Below are positions 54,170-64,000 of a DNA stretch of 64,000 nt, piece after piece. The position numbers and the translations under genes were made by a program. The first letter of the stretch is position 1; every line of letters starts with the position of its first letter. The notes under the pieces are model-generated. The model did no database searches, was not told the origin of the DNA, and saw only the letters and a program-made list of their open reading frames with translations. This DNA is from Calamus simplicifolius (taxonomy: Eukaryota > Streptophyta > Magnoliopsida > Arecales > Arecaceae): assembly GCA_900491605.1 (NCBI GenBank), contig UESW01003883.1:1299689-1363688 (forward strand). Reading direction: 5' to 3'.

Positions 54170-54487
54170 CTAGGCAAAGAGCCCTCCCAGCAACTCCTCT
54201 GACCTTTTTACTCTCAGCAACGCCCTCGATTGACTCTCCCAGCCATTCATCTTCAATGACCGCCAACTGTGGAGGCTTTCCTCAATGGACTCCAGCTTTG
54301 TCCCGGTTTTTAGCTTCTTCCTGGCCACAGGCATCTCGTCTGGGCCTCCAATGCGAGGGAAGGCCCAAGTAAGGGCAACAACACTTTCAATCCGACTAAC
54401 ATGACTCCCTGAGGGGCAGGTCACCAGCGGACGAAAGTGCTCAAACCCACAAAAGGAAAACATGGGAGCTACAAGAGCTAAGTACAT
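54170..54487 (-). other. Unassigned antisense ORF in element H (106 codons)
   Basis: Encodes KKLKTGTKLESIEESLHSW and MFSFCGFEHFRPLVTC. It resembles nothing I recognise and does not match D's antisense exons. It lies upstream of the 47-bp array, where D has integrase. It may be a chance ORF or part of an accessory gene. Confidence 0.3.
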
Positions 54488-54587
54488 TGCACTTAAGACA
54501 GTTTCCTTTCATTAATACTTAAAAATATCATGCAGGGAAGATCTACCTTACATCAACATCCAAGGCCAACCTCGATTTGGCGCACAA

Positions 54588-55560
54588 AAGCCCTGGGCCA
54601 GCCAGGCATGAAGCCCGACACCCGTCGACACCTAAAGCCCTGCACCAGCCAGGCATGAAGCCCGACACCCGTCGGCGGATAAAGCCCTGCACCAGCCAGG
54701 CATGAAGCCCGACCCTGGTCGGCACAAAAAGCCCTGGGCCAGCCAGGCATGAAGCGCAACACCCGTCGGCACCTAAAGCCCTGCACCAGCCAGGCATGAA
54801 GCCTGACACGCGTCGGCACCTAAAGCCCTGCACCAGCCAGGCATGAAGCCCGACACCCGTCGGTGGATAAAGCCCTGCACCAGCCAGGCATGAAGCCCGA
54901 CCTCGGTTGGCACAAAAAGCCCTAGGCCAGCCAGGTATGAAGCCCGACACCCGTCGGCACCTAAATCCCTGCACCAGTCAGGCATGAAGCCCAACACCCG
55001 TCGGCAGATAAAGTCCTAGGCCAGCCAGGCATGAAGCCCGACACCCATCGACACCTAAAGCCCTTCCCCAACCAAGCATGAAGTCCGACACCCACCGGCG
55101 AATAAAGCCCTGCACTAGCCAGGCATGAAGTCCGACACCCGTCGACACCTAAAGCCCTGCACCAGCCAGGCATGAAGCCCGACACCCGTCGGCGGATAAA
55201 ACCCTGCACCAGCCAGGCATGAAGCCTGACCCCAGTCGGCACAAAAAGCCCTGGGCCATCCAGGCATGAAGCCCGACACCCGTCAGTGGATAAAGCCCTG
55301 GGCTAGCTAGGCATGAAGCCCAAAACCCGTCAGCACCTAAAGCCCTGCACTAGCGAGGCATGAAGCCCGACACCCATCGGCGAATAAAGCCCTGCACCAG
55401 CCAGGCATGAAGCCCGACCCCAGTCGGCACAAAAAGCCCTGGGCTAGCCAGGCGACACCCATCGGCACCTATAGCCCTTCCCCAACCAGGCATGAAGCCT
55501 GACACCCATCGGCGGATAAAGCCCTGTACCAGCCAGGCATGAAGCCCTGCATCAAGCGAG
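54588..55560 (+). repeat. 47-bp tandem array, about 20 copies, element H
   Basis: Unit AAAGCCCTGCACCAGCCAGG + CATGAAGCCCGACACCCGTC + GGCACCT or GGCGGAT. Copy types (CCTAAAG, GATAAAG and CACAAAAAG starts) recur in blocks, so the array probably grew by multi-unit duplication. Minus-strand ORFs of the form GFMPGWCRALG are repeat translations. Confidence 0.92.
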
Positions 55561-55770
55561 GATCAGCAACTTGGGAGGTAACGTCCCTTTCGCCTTGCTG
55601 GGGTGGACCCGCTTCGTCTCAGGGGCGAGGGGGCATCTGATGTGGCTGATCCAACGCCGTTAGAGAACCGTGAAGGAAGGAAACCGACGGAGCCCCCCTT
55701 TGGCCTCCAAAGGGCCCTTCGGCCACGGTAGCATTTATGGCCTCAAAGCCACGCGCACCCAATTGTTCTA

Positions 55771-56200
55771 AGCTCCATGGCCGAGAGCTCCAAGGCCGAG
55801 AGCTCCAAGGCCGACGGCTCCATGGCCAAGAGCTCCAAGGCCGAGAGCTCCAAGGCCGACACCTCCAAGGCCGATAGCTCCATGGCCGACAGCTCCAAGG
55901 CCAACAGCTCCAAGGCCGAGAGCTCCAAGGCCGACGGCTCCATGGCCGAGAGCTCCAAGGCTGATAGCTCCAAGGCCGACACCTCCAAGGCCGACAGCTC
56001 CAAGGCTGACACCTCCATGGCCGGCACCTCCATGGCCGAGAGCTCCAAGGCCGATAGCTCCAAGGCCGACACCTCCAAGGCCAACAGCTCCATGGCCGAC
56101 ACCTCCATGGCCGAGATCTCCAAGGCCGACAGCTCCAAGGCCGACACCTCCATGGCCGACAGCTCCATGGCCGACACCTCCTTGGCCGACGCCTCCAAGG
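55771..56200 (+). repeat. 15-bp tandem array (~28 copies) in H LTR
   Basis: Unit AGCTCCAAGGCCGAC with AAG/ATG, GAC/GAG and AGC/ACC variants. Read in frame it gives (SSKAD)n on the plus strand and an Ala/Leu/Glu/Ser repeat on the minus strand, a 5-residue period without stops. Confidence 0.9.
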
Positions 56201-56439
56201 TTGACACCCGACACCTCCCAGCGGCCCGGCACCTCCCTAGCCGGCCCTCGGCATGTCCAAACTAAGTGGCCCGACACCTTCCTAGCCGGCCCCGGCGTGT
56301 CCAAGATAGTCGGCCCCCGGCGTGTCCAAGCTAGGCGGCCCCGGCCCCTTCCGGCCGGCCCCGGCACTTCTCAGCCGGCCCCAGTGATATGGCCGATCGG
56401 GTCAAAGAACACGCAAGCCAATTCCTTGGCAATTGGGCT

Positions 56440-56720
56440 TGACATGGCTTACCCCGACTTCCATGTCGGTTGCGGCCCATCCCGACTTCAGCGTCGGCCA
56501 TGGCCCATCTCAACATCCGTGTCGGCCACAGCCCATCCCAACCTCAGCGTCGGCAATGGCCCATCTCGACATCTGTGTCGACCATGGCCCATCCCAACCT
56601 CATCATCGGCCATGGCCTACCTCAACATCCGTGTCATCCATGGCCCACCTCGGCCTCCTCGTCGGCCGCAGCCAGTCTAAGCGTCGGCTTCGGTGTCAAC
56701 CCCGGTGTCGGTCTCGGCAT
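56440..56720 (+). repeat. ~33-bp imperfect repeats in H LTR
   Basis: CATGGCCCATCTCGACATCC + GTGTCGGC-type units, alternating with CAACCTCAGCGTCGGC, about eight diverged copies. Confidence 0.75.
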
Positions 56721-57207
56721 CGGCCCCCGGTGACAATCACCCACATTCAAGCTACATGGTCCACTTCCATCGAGAATGGCGGACCACGTCACCACGAGCA
56801 CACCCGACTACGCGCGCGGTGGATGTGCTCCCCCCTGGCGCCGCTAACGACGGATGTGGCCCCATGATCAGTCCCATGACCCGTACTTTGTGGCATGTTG
56901 AAGACTAGAAACTAATGACCATCTCAAGGAGGCGGGGCCACGACGGATAAAGAGGGTAAGAGGGACCTCGACCAGGTAACACACTCATTACACCCCAAAA
57001 CGCTCACAACGAGGGATCTTCTCGGAGTCATCTCTCTCTCTCTTTCTCTTTCGAGCTTCCTCAAGCTCACGGCTGTCGACCAGACCACTGACTTGAGCGT
57101 CGGAGGGTCCCCGCCGAAATCTCTGGCCCCCGAGACTTGCTTGCAGGCACGAGGAGCTCGCTGGAGGAGGCGACCGGACGCTCGAGGCCGGTGATTTGGC
57201 ATCAACA

Positions 57208-57377
57208 TTATGTCTGTTACATATTAATATAGTCACTTTTTAAATTTTTTATAAATAAATAACTTGAAGGCCTGGTGCGCCTAAAATCGCCATTGCATTG
57301 ATAATCGTGCAAAGGGGCAAAGATTAGCTCCATTCCCCCGCCCGCTACGTTACGTCTGTAGAGAACGAACCAACTAA
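57208..57377. other. Spacer between elements H and E, no gene seen
   Basis: AT-rich at first, then mixed. The right edge ACTAA directly precedes the proposed start of E's LTR. Confidence 0.5.
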
Positions 57378-57409
57378 TGTGGTCCGTCGGGCCGAGCAAC
57401 TTATGGCTC

Positions 57410-57680
57410 GGTTTTACCGAGCCACCCATAGCTCGACTTCCCCCGAGCTTCCCGTAGCTCGTCCTCCCCCGAGCTTCCTGTAGCTCGGTCTCTCCCGAGC
57501 TTCCCATAGCTCGGCCCTCCTCGAGCTTCCTGTAGCTCGACCTTCCCGGGCTTCCTGTAGCTCGGTCTCCCCCGAACTTCCCATAGCTCGGCCCTCCTCG
57601 AGCTTCCTGTAGCTCAACCTCCCCGGGCTTCCTGTAGCTCGGTCTCCCCCGAGCTTCCCATAGCTCGGCTTCCCCGAGCA
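57410..57680 (+). repeat. ~26-bp tandem array in E LTR
   Basis: About ten units of GAGCTTCC(T/C)(G/A)TAGCTCG + (G/A)CC/TC pyrimidines, near the start of the LTR as in D and H. Confidence 0.85.
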
Positions 57681-57960
57681 ATCCATGACTCGATACTCAC
57701 CTCCGTGGAACCCGACGTGGGAGAGCCTAGGCCTATCGTAACAGAATCCCAAATAAAGGATCATATTGAGGAGTGGTCTAGGATCTAGAATAACGGCCTA
57801 GGACCTACGCACTCATCAGATCTCAGGCCATCAAGGGGCCCTCCCAGCCATCGATCCTTTAACAAACGAGATACGGATCCCATCGGCTTCATAACAGCTT
57901 GATACGAATCCCAACAACCTTCGAACCTTCTAGAAGGTGCTCAAGATCCAGGTGATTGCC

Positions 57961-57968
57961 TATAAATA
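57961..57968 (+). promoter_or_regulatory. TATA box of E LTR
   Basis: TATAAATA about 325 bp before the LTR end, downstream of the array. Confidence 0.65.
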
Positions 57969-58286
57969 CAACATTCCCAGATTCTCTCAGGTATGCATTG
58001 ACGGCCCCTGGCTTACTCCCACACTCACTCACTCACTCTCACTGCTGCTCATCGGCGCTCCCCCAGAGCTCACGATCAGCCACCCCTGGAGGGACTCTCT
58101 AGAGAGATCCTTCTCCTCATTTCTGTTGATCGCCGATCCCCGCTGACTTGAGGGTCGGAGGGTCTTCCACGGAGGGCCACCCCCAACGCCTCTTGCTTGA
58201 GGACTTCTGTGCAGGTCCGCCCAGGAGGAAGCCCTGACCAGGAGATCGGCCACGCCCGAGTCGGAGGACAGATCCCGGCGGCAACA

Positions 58287-58306
58287 GATTGGCGCTAGAG
58301 GAAGGG
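58287..58306 (+). other. Primer-binding site of element E
   Basis: GATTGGCGCTAGAGGAAGGG adjoins the LTR end. Similar to D's site. Confidence 0.6.
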
Positions 58307-58369
58307 CCTCAAGTCCCATCAAAACTTGAAGAAGGAGACAAGGATCTCGATTGGAGTGGAACCTCTCCA

Positions 58370-60020
58370 ATGACTAATTGGAGAAGAGCAACCTCTGAAG
58401 CCCAGGACCAGGTCGTCTCTCAAAGGCCTGATCCGACAAGCAATGCGGCGCCACAGCCGTCGCCAGTCGAGACCCCATCACTGCCAGCCATCCCGGTGAC
58501 CCAGGACCAGTTCGCCAAGCTGGTCCAACAGGTCCAAGCCCTGACCCATCTGGTTCAGGAGCACTTCGCAACTGCCCCTGCTACATGCCTTCCTGATGAG
58601 GCCACAACTCCTTTCTCTCTGGCCACCTCCTCTTCTGGTCCGCCTGGACCCGCGGACCCCCCACCCCGACCCAAAGGGAACAAACCGATCCCACGAGATA
58701 GCTAAAATAGGGATCCCCCCAGATCTCGGCGGGCCCGGACCCTCTCCCCAGTGTTCTCCCACCATGATTCGATGTCATCCCTATGCTCTCCTCGCCCAGC
58801 TCCTCCTCTTACATCTGAAGAGGAGATCCATCGACAAATCTGGGAGATGCGTCAGGAGCTAGATGCCGCCAAGTAGGCCCATCCGCCTCAACCCAAGGCG
58901 GAGCAGGGCATCCCTTTCTCCAAAAGGATCATGGAGGAACTGATTCTCTCCTTTGTCAAGCTACCCGCCATCGAGCCCTACCACGGCTCTTCTGATCCGG
59001 ATGATCATCTCAGCAGCTTCTGGTCAATAATAATGTTCCACGGAGCATTCGATGCGATCCTCTGCCGCGCTTTACCTTCCACCCTTAGAGGATCTGACCG
59101 AACCTGGTTTAACGCCTTGAAACCAAGTTCCGTTGACTCATTCGACAAGCTGAGCCATCTTTTTATCGGCCAGTTCGTAAGTAGCCGTCATCACCAACGA
59201 AGGTCTGACTCCCTCTCTGAAGTTAAGCAGAGAGAGGGGGAGTCCTTGAGAAATTATCTTGGCCGTTTCAACAAGGCCATGCTGGAGGTAGACCACCTTA
59301 ATCATGAGGTGGTTATGTCTGCCTTAGCGGGGGGAGTTTCGAAGGAGAGCGACTTCTACCTGGCGATGGAAGTCAGCTACCTCCCAAACCTCTCCGATAT
59401 GATGGCCCTGGAAGACAAATATGCCAGGGTCAAAGAGTCACGGAGAGTTGCCCATGCCGAGCTAGCAAAGAAGAAAGAACCTAAAGGTTCCGACAGGCAC
59501 CGACCCATCCATCGGCCAAGTCCACCTCGTCGCCAAAGAGCTCCCCCGCCGCCGCCGAGAAATCACTCCCGAAGCCCGCCCAGGCAATTCGACCGGTACA
59601 CTCCGCTCACTATACCGAGGGCACAAATTCTCATGGAGATAGAGCACCAGCTCCCCCGGCCAGCTCCTCTCCGAGGGAACCCAACCCGGAGGGACCCCGC
59701 TAAATACTGCCGCTACCATCGGGAGCACGGCCACGACACTAAGGAATGCTGGCAGCTAAAAAATGAAATTGAGAGGCTGATCCAGCAAGGCCGGCCAAAC
59801 CAGTTCAGGAGGGCACCTGAGCCAGGGCAAGGAGGTGACCGCCAGCCCGAGCTTCAGCAGCCTCCTCCTCCTCCCAATCCGCCCGTGATCGGCCATATTA
59901 ACATGATTGAAGAGGCCGGCGGCTCGAGCTCCATAAATGATGATGAAGGCTCGACACCAAAGAGAGCACGAATGGGCGAACTCTCCTTCTCCGACAAGGA
60001 TCTTCAGGGGATACAGTTCC
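58370..60020 (+). pseudogene. Element E gag
   Basis: ATG at 58370 (MTNWRRATSEAQDQ). One reading frame runs with stops at 58703 (TAA) and about 58874 (TAG), both one C-to-T step from Gln. The capsid is IEPYHGSSDPDDHLSSFWS, TWFNALKPSSVDSFDKL and ESLRNYLGRFNKAMLEV. A basic Arg/Pro-rich region follows, then a C-H-H-C knuckle (YCRYHREHGHDTKECWQLK, about 59705-59760). Confidence 0.87.
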
Positions 60021-60433
60021 CACATGACGATGCACTGGTTGTATCCCTCAATTTGAATAACTACGATGTAAGCCGGATCCTTGTCGATAGTGAAAGTTCC
60101 ATGAACGTTTTGTACCTTGATGTGTTTGCCAAGATGAGATTGCTCATAAAAAACCTCCAAGCCGTGGACTCCACCCTAATGGGGTTCACCGGCGATGTCA
60201 TCGTCCCAGAAGGGGTCGTGACCTTAACAGTTCGGGCAGGAACCTGGCCCCTTGCGGCCACTGTTCATACGGACTTTCTAGTGACTAAGCTCAGGTCGCC
60301 CTACAATGCCATATTTGGAAGACCCGGCCTAATGTCTCTCAAAGCCATCATCTCCATCCCACACATGTCTATGAAATTCCCCATCGGGCAAGGAATTGGT
60401 GTCGTCCGAGGGAGCCAAACCATGGCTCGGTAA
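60021..60433 (+). pseudogene. Element E protease with altered active site
   Basis: SRILVDSESSMNVLYLDVF has D-S-E (GAA at 60092-60094) in place of D-S-G, a single G-to-A change. The flap-like TLMGFTGDVIVPEGVVTL and PYNAIFGRPGLMSL follow. Catalysis should be lost. Ends at TAA where Gln is expected. Confidence 0.85.
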
Positions 60434-61590
60434 TGTTTTGTCACCAGCCTTCAATCCAAGATGCCTGAAGTTGATGGACTAGACACTCGGGAGGACATCG
60501 CTGAGCAACGGGGAGAACCAGCTGAGGAACTGGAGGAAGTGCCGCTGGACGAGGCTCGTCCCGACTGAACCATAAAGATTGGGTTGCTGCTAAAAGGTGA
60601 ACCTCGACGCGAGTTGATCGAATTCCTCCAAAGCAACGCTGATGTCTTCGCCTGGTCTGCCTCTGACATGCCAGGGATCAGCCCCGAAGTTCTCATCCAC
60701 CGCCTTAACGTGGACGAGATGTACCGACCCGTCAAGCAAAAGAAGAGGAGCTTTACCCCAGAACGGCAGAGGGCTATTGAAGAGGAGGTCGATAAACTCA
60801 TCAAGGCAAACTTCATCCAGAAGGTAAATTACCCAAACTGGATGTCAAATGTTGTCATGGTAAAGAAGTCAAACGGCAAGTGGTGGATCTGCATCGACTT
60901 CACTAACCTCAATAAAGCATGCCAAGGACAGCTTTCCTCTCCCCCGGATTGATCAACTTGTGGATGCCACCTCGGGTCATCAAATGCTGACGTTCATGGA
61001 CGCATACTCCGGCTACAACCAGATTCGGATGGCCCCCAAAGACGAAGAAAAGATCACCTTCATAACCGACCGAGGTACTTACTGTTACCGAGTTATGCCT
61101 TTCGGTCTTAAAAATACAGGCGCCACCTACCAGAGGCCGGTCAACAAGGTCTTTAAAGAACAAATCGGTCGGAACATGGAAGTATACGTCGACAACATGC
61201 TGGTCAAGAGCAAAAAAGCATCACGGCACATCGGGGACCTCTCGGAGAGCTTTGCAACACTCAGCAAGTATCAGATGAAGCTCAACCCGACTAAATGCGC
61301 CTTCGGCATTAACTCCGAGAAATTCCTCGGCTTCATGGTCTCCCAGTGGGATATCAAAGCTAACCCCCAGAAGATCCAAGCTCTTCAACAGATGGCACCC
61401 CCGACATCCATTAAAGAAGTCCAGCGCCTAACCGGGAGGATAGCGGCTCTCAACCGCTTCGTGGTGCGCTCAGCCGAAAGATGCCTTCCCTTCTTCAAAA
61501 CTCTCCGGTTAGCTAAGAACTTCCAGTGGACCCTTGAGTGTAAAAAATCATTCCAAGACCTCAAGAAGTACCTCGGCTCCTCCCCACTCC
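60434..61590 (+). pseudogene. Element E reverse transcriptase with altered active site
   Basis: NADVFAWSASDMPGI, KKRSFTPERQRAIEEEVDKL and ICIDFTNLNKAC, then a one-base loss near 60921 and continuation in frame from 60960 (MDATSGHQMLTFMDAYSGYN, RVMPFGLKNTGATYQR). The active site reads YVDN (AAC at 61194-61196); D has YVDD. FLGFMVSQWDIKANPQK and LTGRIAALNRFVVRSAE follow. A TGA lies at about 60566. Confidence 0.9.
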
Positions 61591-62010
61591 TTAGTAGTCC
61601 AAATCCTGGTGAGACACTATTCCTGTATCTGGCTGTTTCGAAAGGTGTCGTTTGCTCGGTGCTGGTCAGAGAAGAAAACAAGGTCCAGAGGCCAATTTAT
61701 TATGTCACCAAGCTACTCCATGACGTGGAGACAAGGTATAGCCAGATTGAGAAGATGGTGTTGGCCTTGATCACCTCAATTCGGAGGTTGCGGCCATATT
61801 TTCAAGCGCATTCTGTAACAGTCCTGACTGACCAACCCATCAAGGTGGTGGTCCACCGCCCGGAGACGTCAGGGAGAATGACTATGTGGGCCATCGAGCT
61901 GAGCGAGCATGACATCCATTTTCAGCCTCGCCCGGCCATCAAAGCTCAGGTGCTAGCCGATTTCCTCCTCGAGTGTACCATCCTAGAAGACGGCTCCACC
62001 CCTGACTCCC
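61591..62010 (+). pseudogene. Element E first RNase H
   Basis: ETLFLYLAVSKGVVCSVLVR, RPIYYVTKLLHDVETRYSQI, VTVLTDQPIKVVVHRPETSG and IKAQVLADFLLECT. Open within the 617-codon stretch 60960-62813. Confidence 0.87.
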
Positions 62011-62019
62011 CCGAGAAAC

Positions 62020-62430
62020 CAAAATCTGGCGTCCGGTGGCTTCTCCATGTCGACAGGTCATCCAACGCTCATCGCTCCGGTGCGGGCTTGGTTCTCACCA
62101 GTTCGGAGGGGTTGACCTTTGAATATGGCATCCGCTTCTCCTTCCTAGCCTCCAACAACGAAGTTGAGTATGAAGCCCTGCTGGCCGATCTCCGGATCGC
62201 CCGCAGCCTTAAGGTAGGAAAACTAAATGCCTTCACCGACTCCCAGCTGGTGGTGGGTCACGTACGAGGGGAGTTTGAGGCCTGGAAACCGAACATGATC
62301 CGATATCTCCAAGAGGTTCGGAGCCTACTCTCCCATTTCCCCGAATTTGAGATTATTCAGATTCCTAGATCTAAAAATGCCCGTACCGACCTGCTGTCTC
62401 GGTTGGCAACCGCGGAGTCAATGGATGCCG
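62020..62430 (+). pseudogene. Element E second (archaeal-type) RNase H
   Basis: RWLLHVDRSSNAHRSGAGLV, SNNEVEYEALLADLRIARSL, AFTDSQLVVGHVRGEFEA and IPRSKNARTDLLSRLA. The D-E-D set is present, but Asp-Gly-Ser after the first strand reads Asp-Arg-Ser. Confidence 0.87.
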
Positions 62431-62439
62431 AACAAAAGT

Positions 62440-63747
62440 TCCAGCTGGAAACCTTGGAGAGACCCAGTATCGCGGAAGCCGATCGGGTGATGCAAGTTGA
62501 GGCTGAACCATCATGGTTCGACCCCATCCTGAGGTACCTCAAGGAAGGGTCGCTCCCGGCTGATCGAAGGGAAGCAAGAAGGTTAAAGCTGCAGGCCACC
62601 CATTATGTGTTGATCGACGATCAACTCTACAAACGATCCTTCTCTATGCCATTGCTCAGGTGTCTTCGCCTGTCTGAAGTAGATTATGCCCTCCACGAAG
62701 TACATGAGCGGATTTGCGGCAACCATCAAGGAAGCCGGTCCCTATGTCACAAGGTGCTGCATCAAGGCTACTATTGGCCGACCATGCAGAAGGATGCAGA
62801 CGACCTTGTCTGAGCTTGCGACCCATGCCAGAGATACTCAAGCATTCAGAGGCTCCCCTTCGCCAGCCTGGTCCCCATATCCTCCGCTTGGCCCTTTGCC
62901 AAGTGGGGGATGGACATCCTCGGCCCGTTTCCGCTCGCCACGGGGCAATAGAAATTTCTATTCGTCGCCATCAATTATTTAACTAAATGGGTCGAGGCGG
63001 AGGCAGTTGCATAAATAACCGAAGCACGGGCCAAGGATTTCGTATGGAGGTCCATCATCTGCCGCTTCGGCCTCCCGCACACTATAATCACTGACAACGG
63101 CAGGCAATTCGACAATCCTAAGTTTTGCCAGTTCTGCGAGGAGCACGGGATCCGCCACCACCTTACCTCGGTTGGGCATCCGCAGGTCAACGGAGCGGCC
63201 GAAGTAACCAATCGAACTCTGCTTCAAGGGATCAAAGCTTGGCTCTCCAGGGCCCAAGGCAGGTGGGCAGACGAGTTACACTATGTCCTGTGGGCCTACC
63301 GCACCACCCCGAGAGTACCCACAGGCGAAACCCCATTCCAGATGGCCTTCGGAACAGAGGCCGTTATCCCCGTGGAGATAGGGCTCCCTTCTCTGCGGGT
63401 GGAAAGCTACTCGGAGGAATCCAGCGATGAGCAGCTCTGTACCAACCTTGACCTGATAGAGGAGGTTAGAGAGAAAGCTTGGATCAGAGTGGCTACCTAT
63501 CAGCAAAGGGTGGCCCGCTACCACGCCTCCAGAGTCAAAGGGAAAGCTTTCTTGCCTGGCAACCTCGTTCTCTGGAAAGCATCTGTCTCCAAATTGCTGG
63601 AGCAAGGAAAGCTAGCACCAAACTGGGAAGGCCCTTACCAAGTAGCGGAGATCGTCTGACCGGGGACCTACAAGCTGCAAGATCTAGGCAGAAAATCCAT
63701 CCCTCGGACATGGAATTCGGACAATCTTCATAAGTATTATCAGTAGG
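62440..63747 (+). pseudogene. Element E integrase
   Basis: Finger EVHERICGNHQGSRSL and ACDPCQRYSS (both cysteines kept, but TGA at 62811 just before). Core WGMDILGPFPLATG, TDNGRQFDNPKF and NGAAEVTNRTLLQG. C-terminal LPGNLVLWKASVSKLLEQG and LAPNWEGPYQVAEIV end in RTWNSDNLHKYYQ at 63747. Further stops lie at about 62949, 63013 and 63657. Confidence 0.88.
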
Positions 63748-64000
63748 GTACGCCCTCTACAGGCTTGCCTCCTTAAATTTTTGTTGGCACTTGTTTCATA
63801 ATTTATGACATGAATCACCACACATTATATTGCCAAAAATTGTGAAAAGAAACAGATGCTGCTTACTAATCCTCGGCACGACCGAGTTACCTGTTTAAGC
63901 AGGAAATTCTCTGAACCTCGGCTGGGCCAAGCAATAATTCTCTGAACCTCAGCAGGGCCGAGCAACAATTCTCCGAACCTCGGCTGGGCCAAGCGATAAT
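63748..64000 (+). repeat. E 3' untranslated region with 31-bp array beginning
   Basis: After integrase, about 150 bp of unique sequence, then ATTCTCTGAACCTCGGCTGG + GCCAAGCAATA units at 63906, 63937 and 63968, running off the window. Same position as D's 47-bp array. Confidence 0.85.

Larger units (their letters stand above)
54032..57207 (+). mobile_element. Element H: 3' remnant of a Tat element (D family)
   Basis: Holds a short antisense ORF region, the 47-bp array seen in D, a D-like tail with polypurine tract (AGGTAACGTCCCTTTCGCC.. GGGGGCATC) and a 1571-bp LTR. Coding domains and the 5' LTR are missing. Shared LTR ends and array place it in D's family. Confidence 0.75.
55637..57207 (+). 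repeat. Element H 3' LTR (1571 bp)
   Basis: Starts TGATGTGGCTGATCCAACGC right after the polypurine tract and ends ..GTGATTTGGCATCAACA. It holds a 15-bp array and a ~33-bp array. Long ORFs on both strands come from the arrays. No clear TATA box. Confidence 0.82.
57378..58286 (+). repeat. Element E 5' LTR (left end approximate, ~0.9 kb)
   Basis: The right end ..CCGGCGGCAACA is fixed by the primer site. The left end TGTGGTCCG is chosen by TG..CA symmetry only. It contains an array of ~26-bp units (57410-57680: GAGCTTCCTGTAGCTCGGTC-like) and TATAAATA at 57961-57968. ORFs here are repeat artefacts. Confidence 0.6.
57378..64000 (+). mobile_element. Element E: Tat-lineage Ty3/gypsy, 3' part beyond window
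   Basis: Proposed 5' LTR, primer site, gag, protease, RT, RNase H, archaeal-type RNase H and integrase, then the start of a 31-bp array at the right edge. The domain order is as in D but sequences differ and the LTR start is not shared, so it is a separate family. One frameshift (about 60921) and several nonsense codons inactivate it; protease and RT active sites are also altered. Confidence 0.9.

Noticed and set aside
54543..55242. Minus-strand ORFs with repeats of the form GFMPGWCRALG
   Set aside because: They are the translation of the 47-bp tandem array. The frame survives only because the unit rarely contains a stop.
55743..56367. Long Ala/Leu/Glu/Ser and Gly/Val/His ORFs on the minus strand
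   Set aside because: They are frames of the 15-bp array in H's LTR. No start context and no homology.
1..64000. tRNA, rRNA or other structural RNA genes
   Set aside because: No cloverleaf, rRNA or snRNA signature found by eye. The tRNA-like matches are only primer-binding sites of LTR elements. A covariance-model scan would be needed to exclude small RNAs.

Overview
This window is flowering-plant nuclear DNA made almost entirely of retrotransposons. I see no bacterial, organellar or viral genome features. The evidence is: dual-RNase-H (Tat-lineage) and chromodomain Ty3/gypsy elements, Ty1/copia elements, plant-type LINEs, the initiator-Met tRNA primer site TGGTATCAGAGC, 5-bp target duplications, and split plant exons with GT..AG introns. 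A monocot (palm-like) genome is my guess from the GC-rich Tat LTRs in AT-rich flanks; the sequence does not prove it.

Layout. 1-7326: minus-strand chromovirus A (3' LTR cut by the window edge). 7327-15139: plus-strand copia C, with A apparently inserted in its leader and a 5'-truncated LINE at 7604-10786 bounded by an 11-bp target duplication. 15229-15960: an intact minus-strand host ORF with a TATA box. 16129-17580: half of an inverted repeat, then a minus-strand Tat LTR with its 3' tail. 17696-17935: two exons of a nuclear-speckle RNA-binding-protein-like RRM. 18505-22112: a damaged LTR element (G) between two copies of a 170-bp repeat, then the other half of the inverted repeat. 22113-23677: AT-rich, no gene. 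23678-36264: complete 12.6-kb Tat element D, which carries a three-exon antisense gene. 36899-37195: a decayed second copy of the 15.2-kb host gene. 37259-41210: copia F, cut off in its RT and fused to chromovirus B (41208-48771), which lacks most of gag and all of protease. 49492-51660: LINE fragment split by a solo LTR with perfect CAAGA target duplications. 51660-54031: minus-strand copia fragment interrupted by a partial, inverted copy of the same LTR. 54032-57207: 3' remnant of a second D-like Tat element (H). 57378-64000: Tat element E, open at the right edge.

Nearly all retroelement coding regions are broken. In D and E almost every stop codon is one C-to-T step from the family residue, and E's two active-site changes are G-to-A, as expected from deamination of methylated cytosine. 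The host-derived content is one complete ORF, its decayed copy, and an orphan pair of RRM exons. I found no clearly new biological system. The most unusual items are the spliced antisense gene inside D, the element-specific tandem arrays at one fixed position in Tat LTRs (hairpin array in D, 15-bp array in H), the dense GTCGAC palindrome cluster in the solo LTR, and several microhomology junctions that made chimeric or internally deleted elements.
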